Assembly: GCA_902728285.1 (NCBI GenBank)
Contig: CACVBU010001026.1
Coordinates: 1 to 64,000 of the forward strand
DNA length: 64,000 nt
DNA from: Clytia hemisphaerica
Taxonomy: Eukaryota > Cnidaria > Hydrozoa > Leptothecata > Clytiidae
Direction: 5' to 3'
Position numbers and translations under genes: made by a program. Below are positions 34,701-44,724 of this stretch, one piece after another; the stretch's first letter is position 1, and the number at the start of each line of letters is the position of its first letter. The notes under the pieces are model-generated. The model was not told the DNA's origin, searched no databases, and worked only from the letters and a program-made list of their open reading frames with translations.

Positions 34701-36708
34701 TATCTTCTTCGAGTTTCAGTCCGCTATTTTTACCGCCCGACTGGCTAAAAAATCCTGCGGGGTCTATGCGAAGGGATTGTTTTTATGACCTTTTGTTCTT
34801 TGATTTCTTCTCTTATCTAAGACTTTTTTTCTTTCTCACCCCTCTCACTGATTATTTAAAATGACTGCTCTACTGGGGGAAGTAGATTTCTCTTCTAGCC
34901 TGGGAGATGCGGTCATAGGTAAATATTTTCAAAACATGCATATCTCAAAATATTTTCCAGTACAGTTGACGCTCTCTAATCCGATCTTCAAGGGGAATTA
35001 CCGATTTTCATCGAACAAGGAAGCTTATCGAATAAGGGAGCATCGTTTATGAGAGTTTCTTAAGGGAGCCTATTGAATAGTAGAACGTCAAATTAGAGAG
35101 CGTCAACTGTATTTATTTTTCACCTCTGCAATGTGTTTTTTCTTTCTCAGGTAAATGCTTTCTATGGGATAGTTCAGTCATGGAATTGGAGCCTTCGGAG
35201 AAATGTTACGATAGTGCGTCAAAACAATGCCCAAAATATCGATCCAGTTGTAAATCTTCGCCACATTGCAGTGGCCTCACATCCTTGGACCATCAGATCT
35301 ATGAAGCAGTACAAGGTATTGCATTTTTCCTTTGTTTGATTTTGCGATTATTATCTACCCCTCCCGTATCTCAGAACCCATTTCAATCTCCTGTCAACTG
35401 GATAAAATTCAGCTACAGTGCAAGGTACCCATGCCACAGATTTGTGCAAAGCCCGAATGACTAGATAGAGTGCTTTAAGTTTTTCCAAGTAAAAAAGAAG
35501 TGAATATCGCAAAAAGAATTGTTGCCATTATTTTCGAAAATCCACCAATTTTGGATTTAACGCAGGTTAAATCGTGGTTTAACTTTATTTGATAAGCGCT
35601 ACATATAATTTTAATCCCTGGGTGACCGCCCTCCGCCAACTGAGTCTACTATATCATGTTCATAATGGCCGCTGTAACTGAAAGCTGAGAGGATAAAATA
35701 ATTTTTACCTCCCTCCCTGCCTGCAGTTATGGTTGTAGGCGATCCTCGCTTATTTATGCTACTATTGTATTTAACGGAACAAATTTTCCCCAAACTTATT
35801 ATTCGAGGATTAGCCATAAATTTACGCCAAAGCTATATCTACCGACTCACACTTATTTCTCAGCCGTCTGACTAATTGATTGTTTTCTAACCCTGATCTA
35901 AGTCATAGGCAAATGGAAAGTTGAATTTCTGATTTGTCAAGCGCTGAAATTCTATTTTAATGTCACGTGATTAGGTAGGATTATTTACCCAATACATTCA
36001 TGAATAAATTTATTTTACCATTACAGGTCCATTTGCATGTGAAAAAAATCCATGTAAGAACAAAGGAGTATGCTCATCCAATCGACTTTTCTCTTTTAAA
36101 TGTAAATGCCCGAAAGGTATTTCTGGTGATCGTTGCCAGATAGGTATAAATTGTTTTTACACGACTCACACTATTTATAAGCATACAGAAGCTTACATTT
36201 GCAAAAAGAATAAGCACAATGCTAAGTATAGCTCGAAGCTTGGAACGTTCATCATTTTGACTTTTTCACTTGCCCAAACCATAATAAGTGCTTCTTTTTG
36301 ACGACATACTGCATCAGGCAGTTTTAACCTAAACTTTTGAAGTTGAGCCATTACTTATGAAATTTTAGAAAAAACTTTAGTTATGGAAAAATGGAATAAG
36401 ATTTTTTTTATAAGCATTCCACTTATAAGCATATCTAGGCTCAGATATGGCAAGAATTTAAGCAGATACTAAGCATTGCCTTGAGCCTATATTTTCCGAT
36501 TTTGGCTGTTTTTTGCTGGAATTTTACGGATTTTCGGAATTCACCAAAGCTTTTTTCAGCTTTGACATTCTATAGACCTAAGCAGTTTTTGGATTTGTGT
36601 ATGCTTATAAAAAAAATTATGAAACGGAATTTCGGAATTATTTTTACACTTTTTTTAGAAGACGAAAATGAAGAAGATGAAGACTGTGACCCTGAAGATG
36701 AAGAATAA
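28707..36708 (+). CDS. Secreted YGECW-type protein with EGF-like domain and acidic tail, 9 exons
   Basis: Exons: 28707-28809, 30831-30907, 31493-31605, 32547-32614, 32778-32969, 33275-33463, 35151-35315, 36027-36143, 36659-36708. Together they make 358 codons, with most junctions in phase 1. The N-terminus is a signal peptide (MSSLVFLFILVVFTLDLLEG). Residues ~36-160 match a family I recall among predicted proteins of corals, anemones and other marine invertebrates: a GC(F/M) start, TGRDPHSPSY, W..Y..WLP..ICQCA, then GIGYYAECWS (usually FYGECWS) and a later conserved Cys. A Cys-rich middle region follows, then an EGF-like domain (CEKNPCKNKGVC...CKCPKGISGDRC, exon at 36027), and a last exon almost entirely Glu/Asp. 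Phase 1-1 exons suit domain shuffling. It is likely an extracellular matrix or body-fluid protein; the molecular role is unknown. All introns carry MITEs. Confidence 0.85.
28891..29090. mobile_element. MITE with ACACCTTTTTGACCGT ends
   Basis: ACACCTTTTCGACCGTTG at the left pairs with ACGGTCAAAAAGGTGT at the right; inner arms CGCGCGG / CCGCGCGG also pair. A half pogo-like fragment (CTCGAATTAGTGGGAGTTAA) follows at 29140. Confidence 0.6.
29161..29347. mobile_element. MITE with TACCTTATCGGGGAAAACTT ends
   Basis: Perfect ends TACCTTATCGGGGAAAACTT and its reverse complement at 29328-29347. The arms are built from GTGACGAAATTTT / AAAATTTTCCCCG blocks. It is structurally parallel to 30452-30740, where GGGG is replaced by GGCC. 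Confidence 0.75.
29581..30371. mobile_element. Element with ~240-bp inverted arms, TGCGCCACAAAAA ends
   Basis: The arms 29581-29810 and 30150-30371 pair through most of their length: ACTTTCAGAAAGTG, GAATAAAAAAGTTACTTTC, ATCAAAAGTTATGCTC and TGATGGGTCATTTATTAAAT each recur as reverse complements. The ~340-bp middle has no coding frame. Lies in the first intron of the secreted-protein gene. Confidence 0.75.
30452..30740. mobile_element. MITE with TACCTTATCGGCCAAAACTT ends
   Basis: Ends TACCTTATCGGCCAAA and TTTGGCCGATAAGGTA; interior repeats of TTAGTCGGCCC and TGACTAAATTTTG. Sister family of 29161-29347. It ends ~90 bp before the acceptor of the exon at 30831. Confidence 0.75.
30963..31145. mobile_element. 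MITE, CTCACAGCCCC...GGTCTGTGA type
   Basis: GTCTCACAGCCCCGGTGGA at the left and CGCAGCGGGTCTGTGAAAC at the right. The interior CAGTGGGGATAAAAATTCC is shared with copies at 22180 and 47790. Confidence 0.5.
31234..31345. mobile_element. Half copy of the palindromic 9792-9946 MITE
   Basis: GATATGCACCATTGTAATGT through TTTTACGTCACTTACAACCA, then the right arm is lost after CAATCATCTGTGAGG. Confidence 0.6.
31612..31970. mobile_element. ACACGCTTTTTTTATAAGAA MITE starting at a splice donor
   Basis: Left end ACACGCTTTTTTTATAAGAA begins ~7 bp after the exon end at 31605. Right end ATTCTTATAAAAAAAGCTTGTGT lies near 31940-31966. The inner sequence differs from the 16.6-kb group, so it is a separate subfamily with the same ends. 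Confidence 0.6.
33514..34007. mobile_element. MITE with ~70-bp near-perfect inverted ends (CAGTCGGAACC)
   Basis: CAGTCGGAACCACTACATAG... continues through AACGGGAAATATTTCCCGAA and is mirrored at 33936-34007 with one mismatch. The interior is rich in TTCCCGAACGGGAA palindromes. It begins ~50 bp after the exon end at 33463. No clear target duplication. Confidence 0.75.
34474..34776. mobile_element. MITE, CCTTCTCACAGACTGG ends
   Basis: CCTTCTCACAGACTGGTTG at the left pairs with GCGGGGTCTATGCGAAGGG at the right, diverged. Inner blocks (GAATTTTCTGACTTGAAAAC) resemble the 21763 copy in reverse orientation. Confidence 0.5.
34973..35109. mobile_element. pogo/Tigger-like MITE with TA duplication
   Basis: Ends CAGTTGACGCTCTCTAAT and its reverse complement, flanked by TA on both sides (34971-34972, 35110-35111). 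Terminal sequence and TA target fit pogo/Tigger-derived MITEs. It lies ~40 bp before the acceptor of the exon at 35151. A lone end (AGAGAGCGTCAACTGTAT) is near 59500. Confidence 0.75.
36399..36620. mobile_element. TTTTATAAGCAT MITE ending next to a splice acceptor
   Basis: Left GATTTTTTTTATAAGCATTC and right TGTATGCTTATAAAAAAAAT pair. The acceptor of the last exon of the secreted-protein gene (36659) is only ~38 bp downstream. Confidence 0.6.
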
Positions 36709-36836
36709 ATCATGAATTGATTGATTATTGATCGATTATCGATAGACTATTGATTGAACTATTGATTAATTTTTATCGATTCATTGATTGGTTGTCTATT
36801 TATGAATCAAATTTCTGATACCTCTAAATTTTGAGT

Positions 36837-37197
36837 CAGTGGCGTTCTAGCAGGGGCCCCCAGCGGAGCTTTTTTGAAGTGGCGCCGAAGAGCAAAAGGC
36901 GCCAAAGAGATTATAAAAATGCCTCATCTTAAAAATTGTACTTTACGTGCCCTAAGCTACGCCCTAAGATTAATTTCATTAAAATAATTTTAAATAAATT
37001 GCAAAATTTTTTTAAAGTTACGGAAGTTTTTGGAAATCTAAATAGTTTTGGTGTAAAATCTAGCATTTTGGAATGGAAATCTAACTCGGCCTATGACCAA
37101 TTTGCTAAGTGAACATTATGATTTCAGCTACAAACTGCTGGAAAAGGAATGCCATGTTAAATCGATGGCCGCCAAAATTTTTCCCAGAACGCCACTG
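36837..37197. mobile_element. hAT-like MITE (CAGTGGCGTTCT ends)
   Basis: Begins CAGTGGCGTTCTAGCAGG and ends CCCAGAACGCCACTG. CAGTGGCG ends are common in hAT elements. Flanking octamers TTTTGAGT and TTGTGAAT agree at 6 of 8 positions, a possible decayed 8-bp duplication. Located just past the secreted-protein gene. Confidence 0.6.
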
Positions 37198-37549
37198 TTG
37201 TGAATTAATGATTTGTCAAGTATATTTCATTTTATTTTTACTTATGATATAATGCTATCTAACAGGACTACTTCGACATATTAAATATCTCTGAACCCAG
37301 GCCTCATTTTTAATTTGCGCTCAACAGATAAGGACCTTCGGAACTTTAATTAACGGTTTTCCAGCGGCCGAAAACTTACGTTAACGGCCGAATACCTCCG
37401 GTTGTAATTTACACTCAGTTTCCAGCAGCCGGAAATAGCATTAAAAATACATTAAGGATTTGTGGACTCTAAAACCCCCGATTTCTTAAAGAAAAATTAC
37501 AAAAATAACTTATAGTGATAAAAAGAAAATGTTTTAACATTTAGTAATA

Positions 37550-40500
37550 GAACTCAAAACAAAAAATGCATTTTATGATTGGGGACTGAAAGTGCCTTAA
37601 AACGGTTTTCATACCTTGTAAATGGATTTTTGTCAAGCTTTTCTACCATTTTTTGTCCAAGTCTACCATTTTGAATCACGTAACGTTGGAAACACTTTAA
37701 AATAGAAAAGAAAAAAAAGTGACGGAATTTTCTTAACTTTTCAAAAATTGACGTCAAATAAAAAATTTGCACTTGTAAAAAATTAGAAATTGAAAAAAAG
37801 TCAGAAGTTGAAGACGTGCTCTGGAAAAACTGGTCAAAAATGAACTTGCTGCTAAAATTTTCAACATTATATTTGTAAGTCAACGTTCTTTTCTTTTAAA
37901 TTCGCGTTGCCCTAGCATAGCAGATTCTAGATTTGGATGGAATTAACCTTGACCGGTGGATTCACATGTGTAAAGAGTAAAAAAATGTTTAAAAACTCAG
38001 GAAAACGCTGGTGCTTGCACCAGCGTTAGACGAGGATAGATCAGGAAAATCGAAAAATGCTTGAATGTTTGATTGGTGGTCGTGCTTAATCAGCATTCTT
38101 GCATAAGCCTTATATTAGGATAGACAGGAACTAGTGGTCGTGCTAGTATTTTTGAAATTATATTAGATATTTCGATCCAATCAGAAGCTCTCTGGTAGGC
38201 TTTTATACTCTGCGTGACAAGTCCGATCGCCGTTTCCAGTTTAACTCGATCGATTTCAGGATGTTTTATGCTTGGGTGATGCAAAAGTTTTTTCTTTCAT
38301 TGAGCCTTTGAAATCTTTTATCTGCGAAAAACGCATATAGACTTGGTCGGATTCAAAATTTTTCATTTTTTACCATTTGAAGTTTCAAAATCGAGATTTT
38401 CTCCATCGTTAGGTTATTTTTAGCCTCAAGAGAAAACTTGGTGCGTCAATGCATCAGAAACCTATTTGTAATGACAAGACATTTCATTTCCAAAACATCT
38501 TACGTGAGCTCTACGTTTGTTTAAAATTTTCCAGATTCTATAAGTTTTGTTAAAATTTCGAAGGAATGTTGAATGAAAAACGTCTAAGACTAGTTTTATT
38601 TCATAATTGGGGACTGAAAGTGCCTTAAAACGGTTTTCATATCATGTAAATGGGTTTTTATCAAGCTTTTCCACCATTTTTAGTCCAATTCTACCATCTT
38701 AAATCGTCTAAGACTAGTTTTATTTCATAATTGGGGACTGAAAGTGCCTTAAAACGGTTTTCATACCTTGTAAATGGGTTTTTGTCAAGCTTTTCTACCA
38801 TTTTTAGTCCAAGTCTACCATTTTGAATCACGTAACGTTGGAAACACTCTAAAATAGAAAAGAAAAAAATGACGGAATTTTTTTAGTTTTTCAAGAATTG
38901 ACGTCAAATAAAAAATTTGCACTTGTAAAAAATTAGAAATTGAAAAAAAGTCAGAAGTTGAAGACGTGCTCTGAAAAAACAGGTCAAAAATGAACTTGAT
39001 GCTAAAATTTTCAACATTATATTTGCAAGTCAATGTTCTNNNNNNNNNNTAAGTTTTCTTAAAATTTCGACAGAAAGTTGAATGAAAATCATCTAAGACT
39101 AGTTTTATTTCATAATTGAGGACTGAAAGTGCCTTGAAAGGGTTTTCATACCTTGTAAATGAGTTTTTTGTCAAGTTTTACTACCATTTTCAATCACGTA
39201 ACGTTGGAAACACTCTAAAATAGAAAAAAAAATGACAGATTTTTTTAAATTTTTCAAAAATTTACGTCAAATAAAAAATTTGCACTAGTAAAAAGATATA
39301 AATTCTCTTTTATTTTGAATTCGCATTACCCAAGCATAGTAGATTCTAGATTTGGATGGAATTAACCTTGACAGGTGGATACGCATGCACCAGAGTTAGA
39401 CGAGGATCGATCAGGAAAATCGAAAAATGCTCGAATGTTTGATTAGTGGTCGTGCTTAATCAACATTCTTGCATAAGCCTTATGTTATGTAGGATAGACA
39501 GGAACTAGTGGTCGTGCTAGTATTTTTGAAATTATCATTAGATATTTCAGTCCAAACCAGAAGCTCTCTGGTAAACTTTTATACTCTGCGTTGCAAGTCT
39601 GATTGTCGTTTTCAGTTTAACTCGATCGATTTCAGGATGTTTTATGCTTGGTAATGCGAAACTTTTTTCTCTCGTTGAGCCTTTGATATCTTTTATCTGC
39701 AAAAAAACGCATATAGACTTGGTCAGATTCAAAAATTTTCATTTTTTACGATTTGAAGTTTCAAAATCGAGATTTTCTCCATCGTTAGGTTATTTTCAGC
39801 CTCAAGAGATAACTTGGTGCGTCATCAATGCATCAGAAACCTATTTGTAATGACAAGCAATTTCATTTCCAAACCATCTTACGTGAGCTCTTCGTTTGTT
39901 TAAAATTTTCCAGATTCTATAAGTTTCCTTAAAATTTCGATGGAAAGTTGAAATGAAAATCGTCTAAGACTAGCTTCATTTCATAATTGGGGACTGAAAG
40001 TGCCTTGAAAGGGTTTTCATCCTTGTAAATGGATTTTTTGTCAAATTTTTCTACCATTTTTAGTCCAAGTCCACCATTTTCAATAACGTAGCGTTGGAAA
40101 CACTCTAAAATAGACAATAAAAAAAAGTGACGGAATTTTTTTAATTTTTCAAAAATTTATGTAAAATAAAAAATTTGCCCTAGTAAAAAATTAGAAATTG
40201 AGGAAAAAGTCTGAACTTGAAGACGTGCTTTGGAAAACTGGTTAAAAATGTACTTGTTTGTTACTAAAACTTTCAACCTTATATTTGTAAGTCAACGCTC
40301 TTTTATTTTGAATTCGCATTACCCAAGCATAGTAGATTCTAGATTTGGATGGAATTTACCTTGACAGGTGGATACGCATGTGTAAAGAGTAAAACACTGT
40401 CTAAAAACTCAAGAAAACGCTGGTGCATGCACCAGAGTTAGACGAGGATAGATCAGGAAAATCGAAAAATGCTCGAATGTTTGATTAGTGGTCGTGAATC

Positions 40501-40567
40501 AACATTCTTGCATAAGCCTTATGTTATGTAGGATAGACAGGAACTAGTGGTCGTGCTAGTACTTTTA
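37550..40567. repeat. Tandem array of ~1.4-kb units
   Basis: Landmarks recur in order: GGGGACTGAAAGTGCC at ~37581, 38609, 38733, 39110 (variant) and 39989; TCTAGATTTGGATGGAATT at ~37926, 39346 and 40337; AAGCTCTCTGG at ~38187 and 39561; GAGATTTTCTCCATCGTTAG at ~38393 and 39769. Units are 85-95% alike by eye, with short internal duplications near 38600-38740. No unit has a coding frame I trust. Each unit has a small palindrome (GCTGGTGCTTGCACCAGC type). The array resumes at 43010-43640 after an inserted element. Confidence 0.8.
39040..39049. other. Assembly gap (10 N)
   Basis: Ten N bases interrupt a repeat unit. The sequence on either side comes from different parts of the unit, so the true gap is likely to be several hundred bases or a collapsed copy. 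Confidence 0.95.
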
Positions 40568-43022
40568 ACATCGCGCAGAATTGACGGTACAGTTTTTGAC
40601 ATCAAACAAATCCGGGGGTTTTGACGTAGATTTTTGACGTCAAAAAATTAGAAGTTGCAAATTTCTTAATTTTTCCTTACCCTTGTTTATTACACTGCTT
40701 CCTGTGTATAATGTTTTCAGACATAAATTTGATATTTTTGAATCACTGAATCTGTCCTCTTTCAAGAAATACTAAACTTGCTTAGATTTGTAAAGTTTAT
40801 AAAAACGTTTGAAGCGATAATGTAAAGGTTACTTTTTTTATATGTTTTTGAAAATTTGACAAACTTTAAGAGAGCAGGAACGATACAAGTTGAGTAGCTT
40901 TCAATTTCCCACCCCTCTAGAGAGAAAGTTTAGCCCTTTCTCTTTTCAACGGTGTATAAATTTATGTATCGATTAAGACAATTTCCATCGACTTTTTTGT
41001 CCTAAAGATAGGCACTGTCACTCTGACGAAAAAAAATAAAGGCTGATAAATTCTGACGTTAATGACAAAAATGATGACAGAGATTTAAGTATATTTGGAC
41101 AATTTTCCCACCCATCGCAAGTGAAAGAGGATAAAAAATGCTAAAAAATGATATATAAAAAAGTACAGTACGATGGCCCTGAGATGTCACTGTTTCGTCA
41201 CAAAATTTCAGTGTTTTATCACAAAATTTTTAGTTTCATCACAATATTTTTAGTTTCGTCACATGAAATTTTTAGTTTCATCACAGAAGTTCTTAGTTTC
41301 GTCACAAAGTTTTTAGTTTTGTCACATGAAATTTTTAGTTTCATCACAGAATTTCAGTGTTTCGTCACAACTTTCCAGGACTTTTCAGTGTTTCATCACG
41401 AAACTTTCAGTGTTTCATTATTAATATATTTCTTTATGAAACTAAAAATGAAATTTTCTTTCTTGCTTTTAAATACAGGCATGAAGGATCCATATTTCAA
41501 AAGACGATATTTTTGCCACCAGTGATTAAGGGTGTTGATGAAAACGTGATTAGTATTTTCCCACTGCGATACTCTTCGATACTCATTTCTTGAGATATTG
41601 AAAAATATTTCAGGTCTCCTTTTCAAAGCACAGTTACTAAGATAAGTCAAAATTCCATGGTACATGGTTTTGAGCTTTTCGACTCGGTTTTCAAATTTAT
41701 AATTCTCTTAATCTGATGCAAACGAATTTATTCGTTCTCTTAGGTGTAGTAGTGTCCACCACCCTTTTCTTGTTTGAATTATTTTTTATAGAGTGTTCAC
41801 AATTAAAAAATTTACTTAAAAAGATTTCATGCAGCTATTTTCGAAAGCCTCCTTGCTTGCTATAGCCTAATATTCCCTACTTCAATGTCAGAAAATTTTG
41901 CGTCTAGAAAATTTTGCGAATGACCCCTTAATTCGCGAAATTACATGGCGAGAAAAAAATCTTTTGGCTGACCAGAGAGATGTGCTGATTCCTGAAAACT
42001 AATTCCTATGAAGAACGAGCTTCTCAGTTTTCTTCGTATTTCTTTTTCGCAAAATAATATGAAAACAGGATCTTGCGCCTGATCCAGTTTTCGCCTGATC
42101 CTAACGCCAGAAGAAAAAAAGTTTTTTTTAGTTTCATAAAAAAGTATATTAATAATGAAACACTGAAAAGTCCTGTAAATTTGTGACGAAACACTGAAAA
42201 TCTGTGATGAAACACTAAAAAATTGTGATGAAACTAAAAGTTTTTGTGATGAAACTAAAAATTTTTGTGATGAAACTAAAAATCTTTGTGATGAAACTAA
42301 GAATTTTTGTGACGAAACTAAAAATTTTGTGATGAAACCAAGAATTTTTGTGACAAAACAGTGACATCTCCGGGCCATCGTAGTACAGGTTGTAATCCAA
42401 TTTCCATCGATTTTTTTGCCTTGAAGTTATATCTTTTTTCAAATGCTGTAACGTCAATTTTAACTTCACGTTTCAATGGAAGCGCAATTTCGAAAAAGAA
42501 ATCCCTTTATTTTACAAATCACCGACACATATCTACTCATTCTCTTTAGCATTTTTTAACTCCAAAATAAATAAAACTTACTGGTTATCCTTGGGAGTTT
42601 TTGATGTCCAAAAATGAATCACCATTAATAAAAACAAAGTTTAGATAAATAAAGGCTCCCATCGAAAACTGAATTTCGAAGGGAGGAAAGTCTGTAGTGA
42701 AAACTGAAGCAAACAAAGCATTCCATTTCCATACATACATACCTCTTACAACCATATCTCAATGTAATAAATCTTATAACTTTCTGTTTTCAAAGTCTTT
42801 TCAAAATATGAATAAGATCACAATATTTTAGGCTTAATTTTTAGAAAATGTTTTCTTCTCAAAACCAAACTCACAAATGAATTCAATGTTTTGATTGCAA
42901 CATTTTCGAATCTTTCGAATGCGTGACGCAATTTGATTGGTAGAAAATAGAACTCGCGCGAAAAGCAATGCAACGACTTCATTTTTTAGATGACAAAAAT
43001 TGCAACATCAATTCTGCGCGAT
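40568..43022. mobile_element. Large TIR element inserted in the tandem array
   Basis: Ends CATCGCGCAGAATTGACGG (left) and CATCAATTCTGCGCGATG (right) are inverted copies. The flanks CTAGTACTTTTAA and AAATTATTATCAGATATTTC join to reproduce the uninterrupted unit (CTAGTATTTTTGAAATTATCATTAGATA at ~39517), giving an empty-site comparison inside the window. No coding frame is evident. It contains another element (41169-42382). The target duplication is too short to define. Confidence 0.6.
41169..42382. mobile_element. Foldback-type element with ~18-bp tandem repeats in both arms
   Basis: Ends TACGATGGCCC...GAGATGTCACTGTTT are inverted at 42382. Each arm is an array of 'TTTTTAGTTTCATCACAAAA' units (41190-41420; mirrored 42160-42360). 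Flanks GTACAG at 41163-41168 and 42383-42388 are identical. The middle (41430-42120) has only chance frames. The design parallels the 18439-20505 element with an unrelated repeat sequence. Confidence 0.8.
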
Positions 43023-43640
43023 GAAATTATTATCAGATATTTCAATCCAAACAGAAGCTCTCTGGTAAACTTTTATACTCTGCGTGGCAATTCCGATTGC
43101 CGTTTCCAGTTTAACTCGATCGATTTCAGCATGTTTTATGCTTGGGTAATGCAAACCTTTTTCTTTCGTTGAGCCTTTGAAATCTTTTATATGCGAAAAC
43201 CGCATATAAACTTGGTCGGATTCAAATATTTTTATTTTTTACGATTTAAAGTGTCAAAATCGAGATTTTCTCCATCTTTAGGTTATTTTTAGCCTCAAGA
43301 GATAACGTATCAGAAACCTATTTGTAATGACAAGAAAATTCATTTCCAAAACATCTTACGCGAGCTCTACGTTTGTTTAAAATTTTCCAGATTCTCTAAG
43401 TTTTCTTAAAATTTCGACAGAAAGTTGAATGAAAATCGTCTAAGACTAGCTTCATTTCATAATTGGGGACTGAAAGTGCCTTGAAAGGGTTTTCATACCA
43501 TGTAAATGGATTTTCTGTCAAGTTTTTCTACCATTTTAGTCCAAGTCTATCATTTTGAATCACGTAACGTTGGAAACACTTTAGAATAGAAAAAGAAAAA
43601 ATTGGAGGAATTTCTTAATTTTTCAAAAATTGACCTCAAA
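43010..43640. repeat. Continuation of the ~1.4-kb tandem unit
   Basis: Carries the AAGCTCTCTGGTAAACTTTT, CTCGATCGATTTCAGCATGT and GGGGACTGAAAGTGCCTTGA landmarks in the same order as the main array, ending near 43640. Confidence 0.75.
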
Positions 43641-44724
43641 TAAAAAAACATTCAGAACACAAATAGTGACAATCTATTAAAATTCCAAGTTTGCTTCTTA
43701 CAAAAAAAAACCAAAATTTCATGCTCAAACACGAATATTCTTTCATATTCAAGACTTTGTGGGCAAAAAAAACATCTATATCATCAAAAAATTGAGTAAC
43801 TTGGCTAAGAACATTGATTTGAGGTTATTAATAACAGTGATTCTTAAAGATGCGTTTTTTGAGGCGAAATTTTTTTTTTGCGAAAATCTGTTTGAACCAT
43901 CTTTTACCTACTTTCATGCAAAAAATCAGAAAAAACAATGACCCAATATTTCACAAAGTCCAAAAAAAATTTTTTTATCCGTTTTTTGGCTGAAATTCAC
44001 TTTCCCCGAAAATCGATTCCGTCACATTCGAGGGTTTATAGTTATGCATCTTGGTGCAAAAAGATCATAACGAATGAAAGAGCCAGTCTCGAGAATAACT
44101 ATGTATAAAGTAATTTGTAATGTGCTTATGAAATAAATATCTAATTTGGCCAATTTTTCTATAAAAACACGTCTAACAACCAAAATTTCATTTTTGAACA
44201 CAATATGACCTTTCATACGGAAACCGAGAAGGGACATCCAAACTTTCTTTCTTGTCAATTTTTTTTCTTTTTTTGCTGACGTTTTTCCTTTTTTGCCGAC
44301 TTTTTTCCTTTTTTTGATTTGAAAACTTTTTACTTTTTTTTGTCAACTTTTTTTCTTTTTTGAAAATTTTTTTTCTTTTTTTTGCGGACGAAATCAATAT
44401 ATTTGTTTTATTCTAAATTAATATAGGATTTTCCGAAAAGGAACCAATGAAACTCCTGTTCAGTCATGTTTGCCTATTAAATAAGGGACAGGTGAATTGA
44501 ATTTCTTTCCCAAAAATCTTGGAAGAAAATTAGAAAAAGGTAAAATTCTAATCTTCGTAAGAAGAAAATGACACCACTACAGTGTAAAGCCCACTTTGGA
44601 AGTATCCAATTTATGCTTAAGACAAAGGATCGAAGGGATGAGATAATGGATATTAGCCAGTAAAACATAAATAAAGAAGATAAATTATTGCTTTCGTGAG
44701 CAATCAAAAACAAAGAATCTCCAC
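43641..44724. other. Upstream region of the GPCR pseudogene with a pyrimidine-rich tandem tract
   Basis: No gene seen. At 44255-44390 the + strand is almost pure pyrimidine, with repeated CTTTTTTGCCGACTTTTTTC-like units of ~25 bp. Confidence 0.5.

Noticed and set aside
37554..40117. Several minus-strand frames of 60-120 codons with similar sequence
   Set aside because: They recur only because the underlying unit is tandemly repeated; composition is low-complexity Phe/Ser/Lys and one spans the N gap.
41148..42469. Frames rich in SSQKFLVSSQ or FITKIFSFI repeats
   Set aside because: Read-through of the 18-bp tandem arms of the foldback element in different frames.
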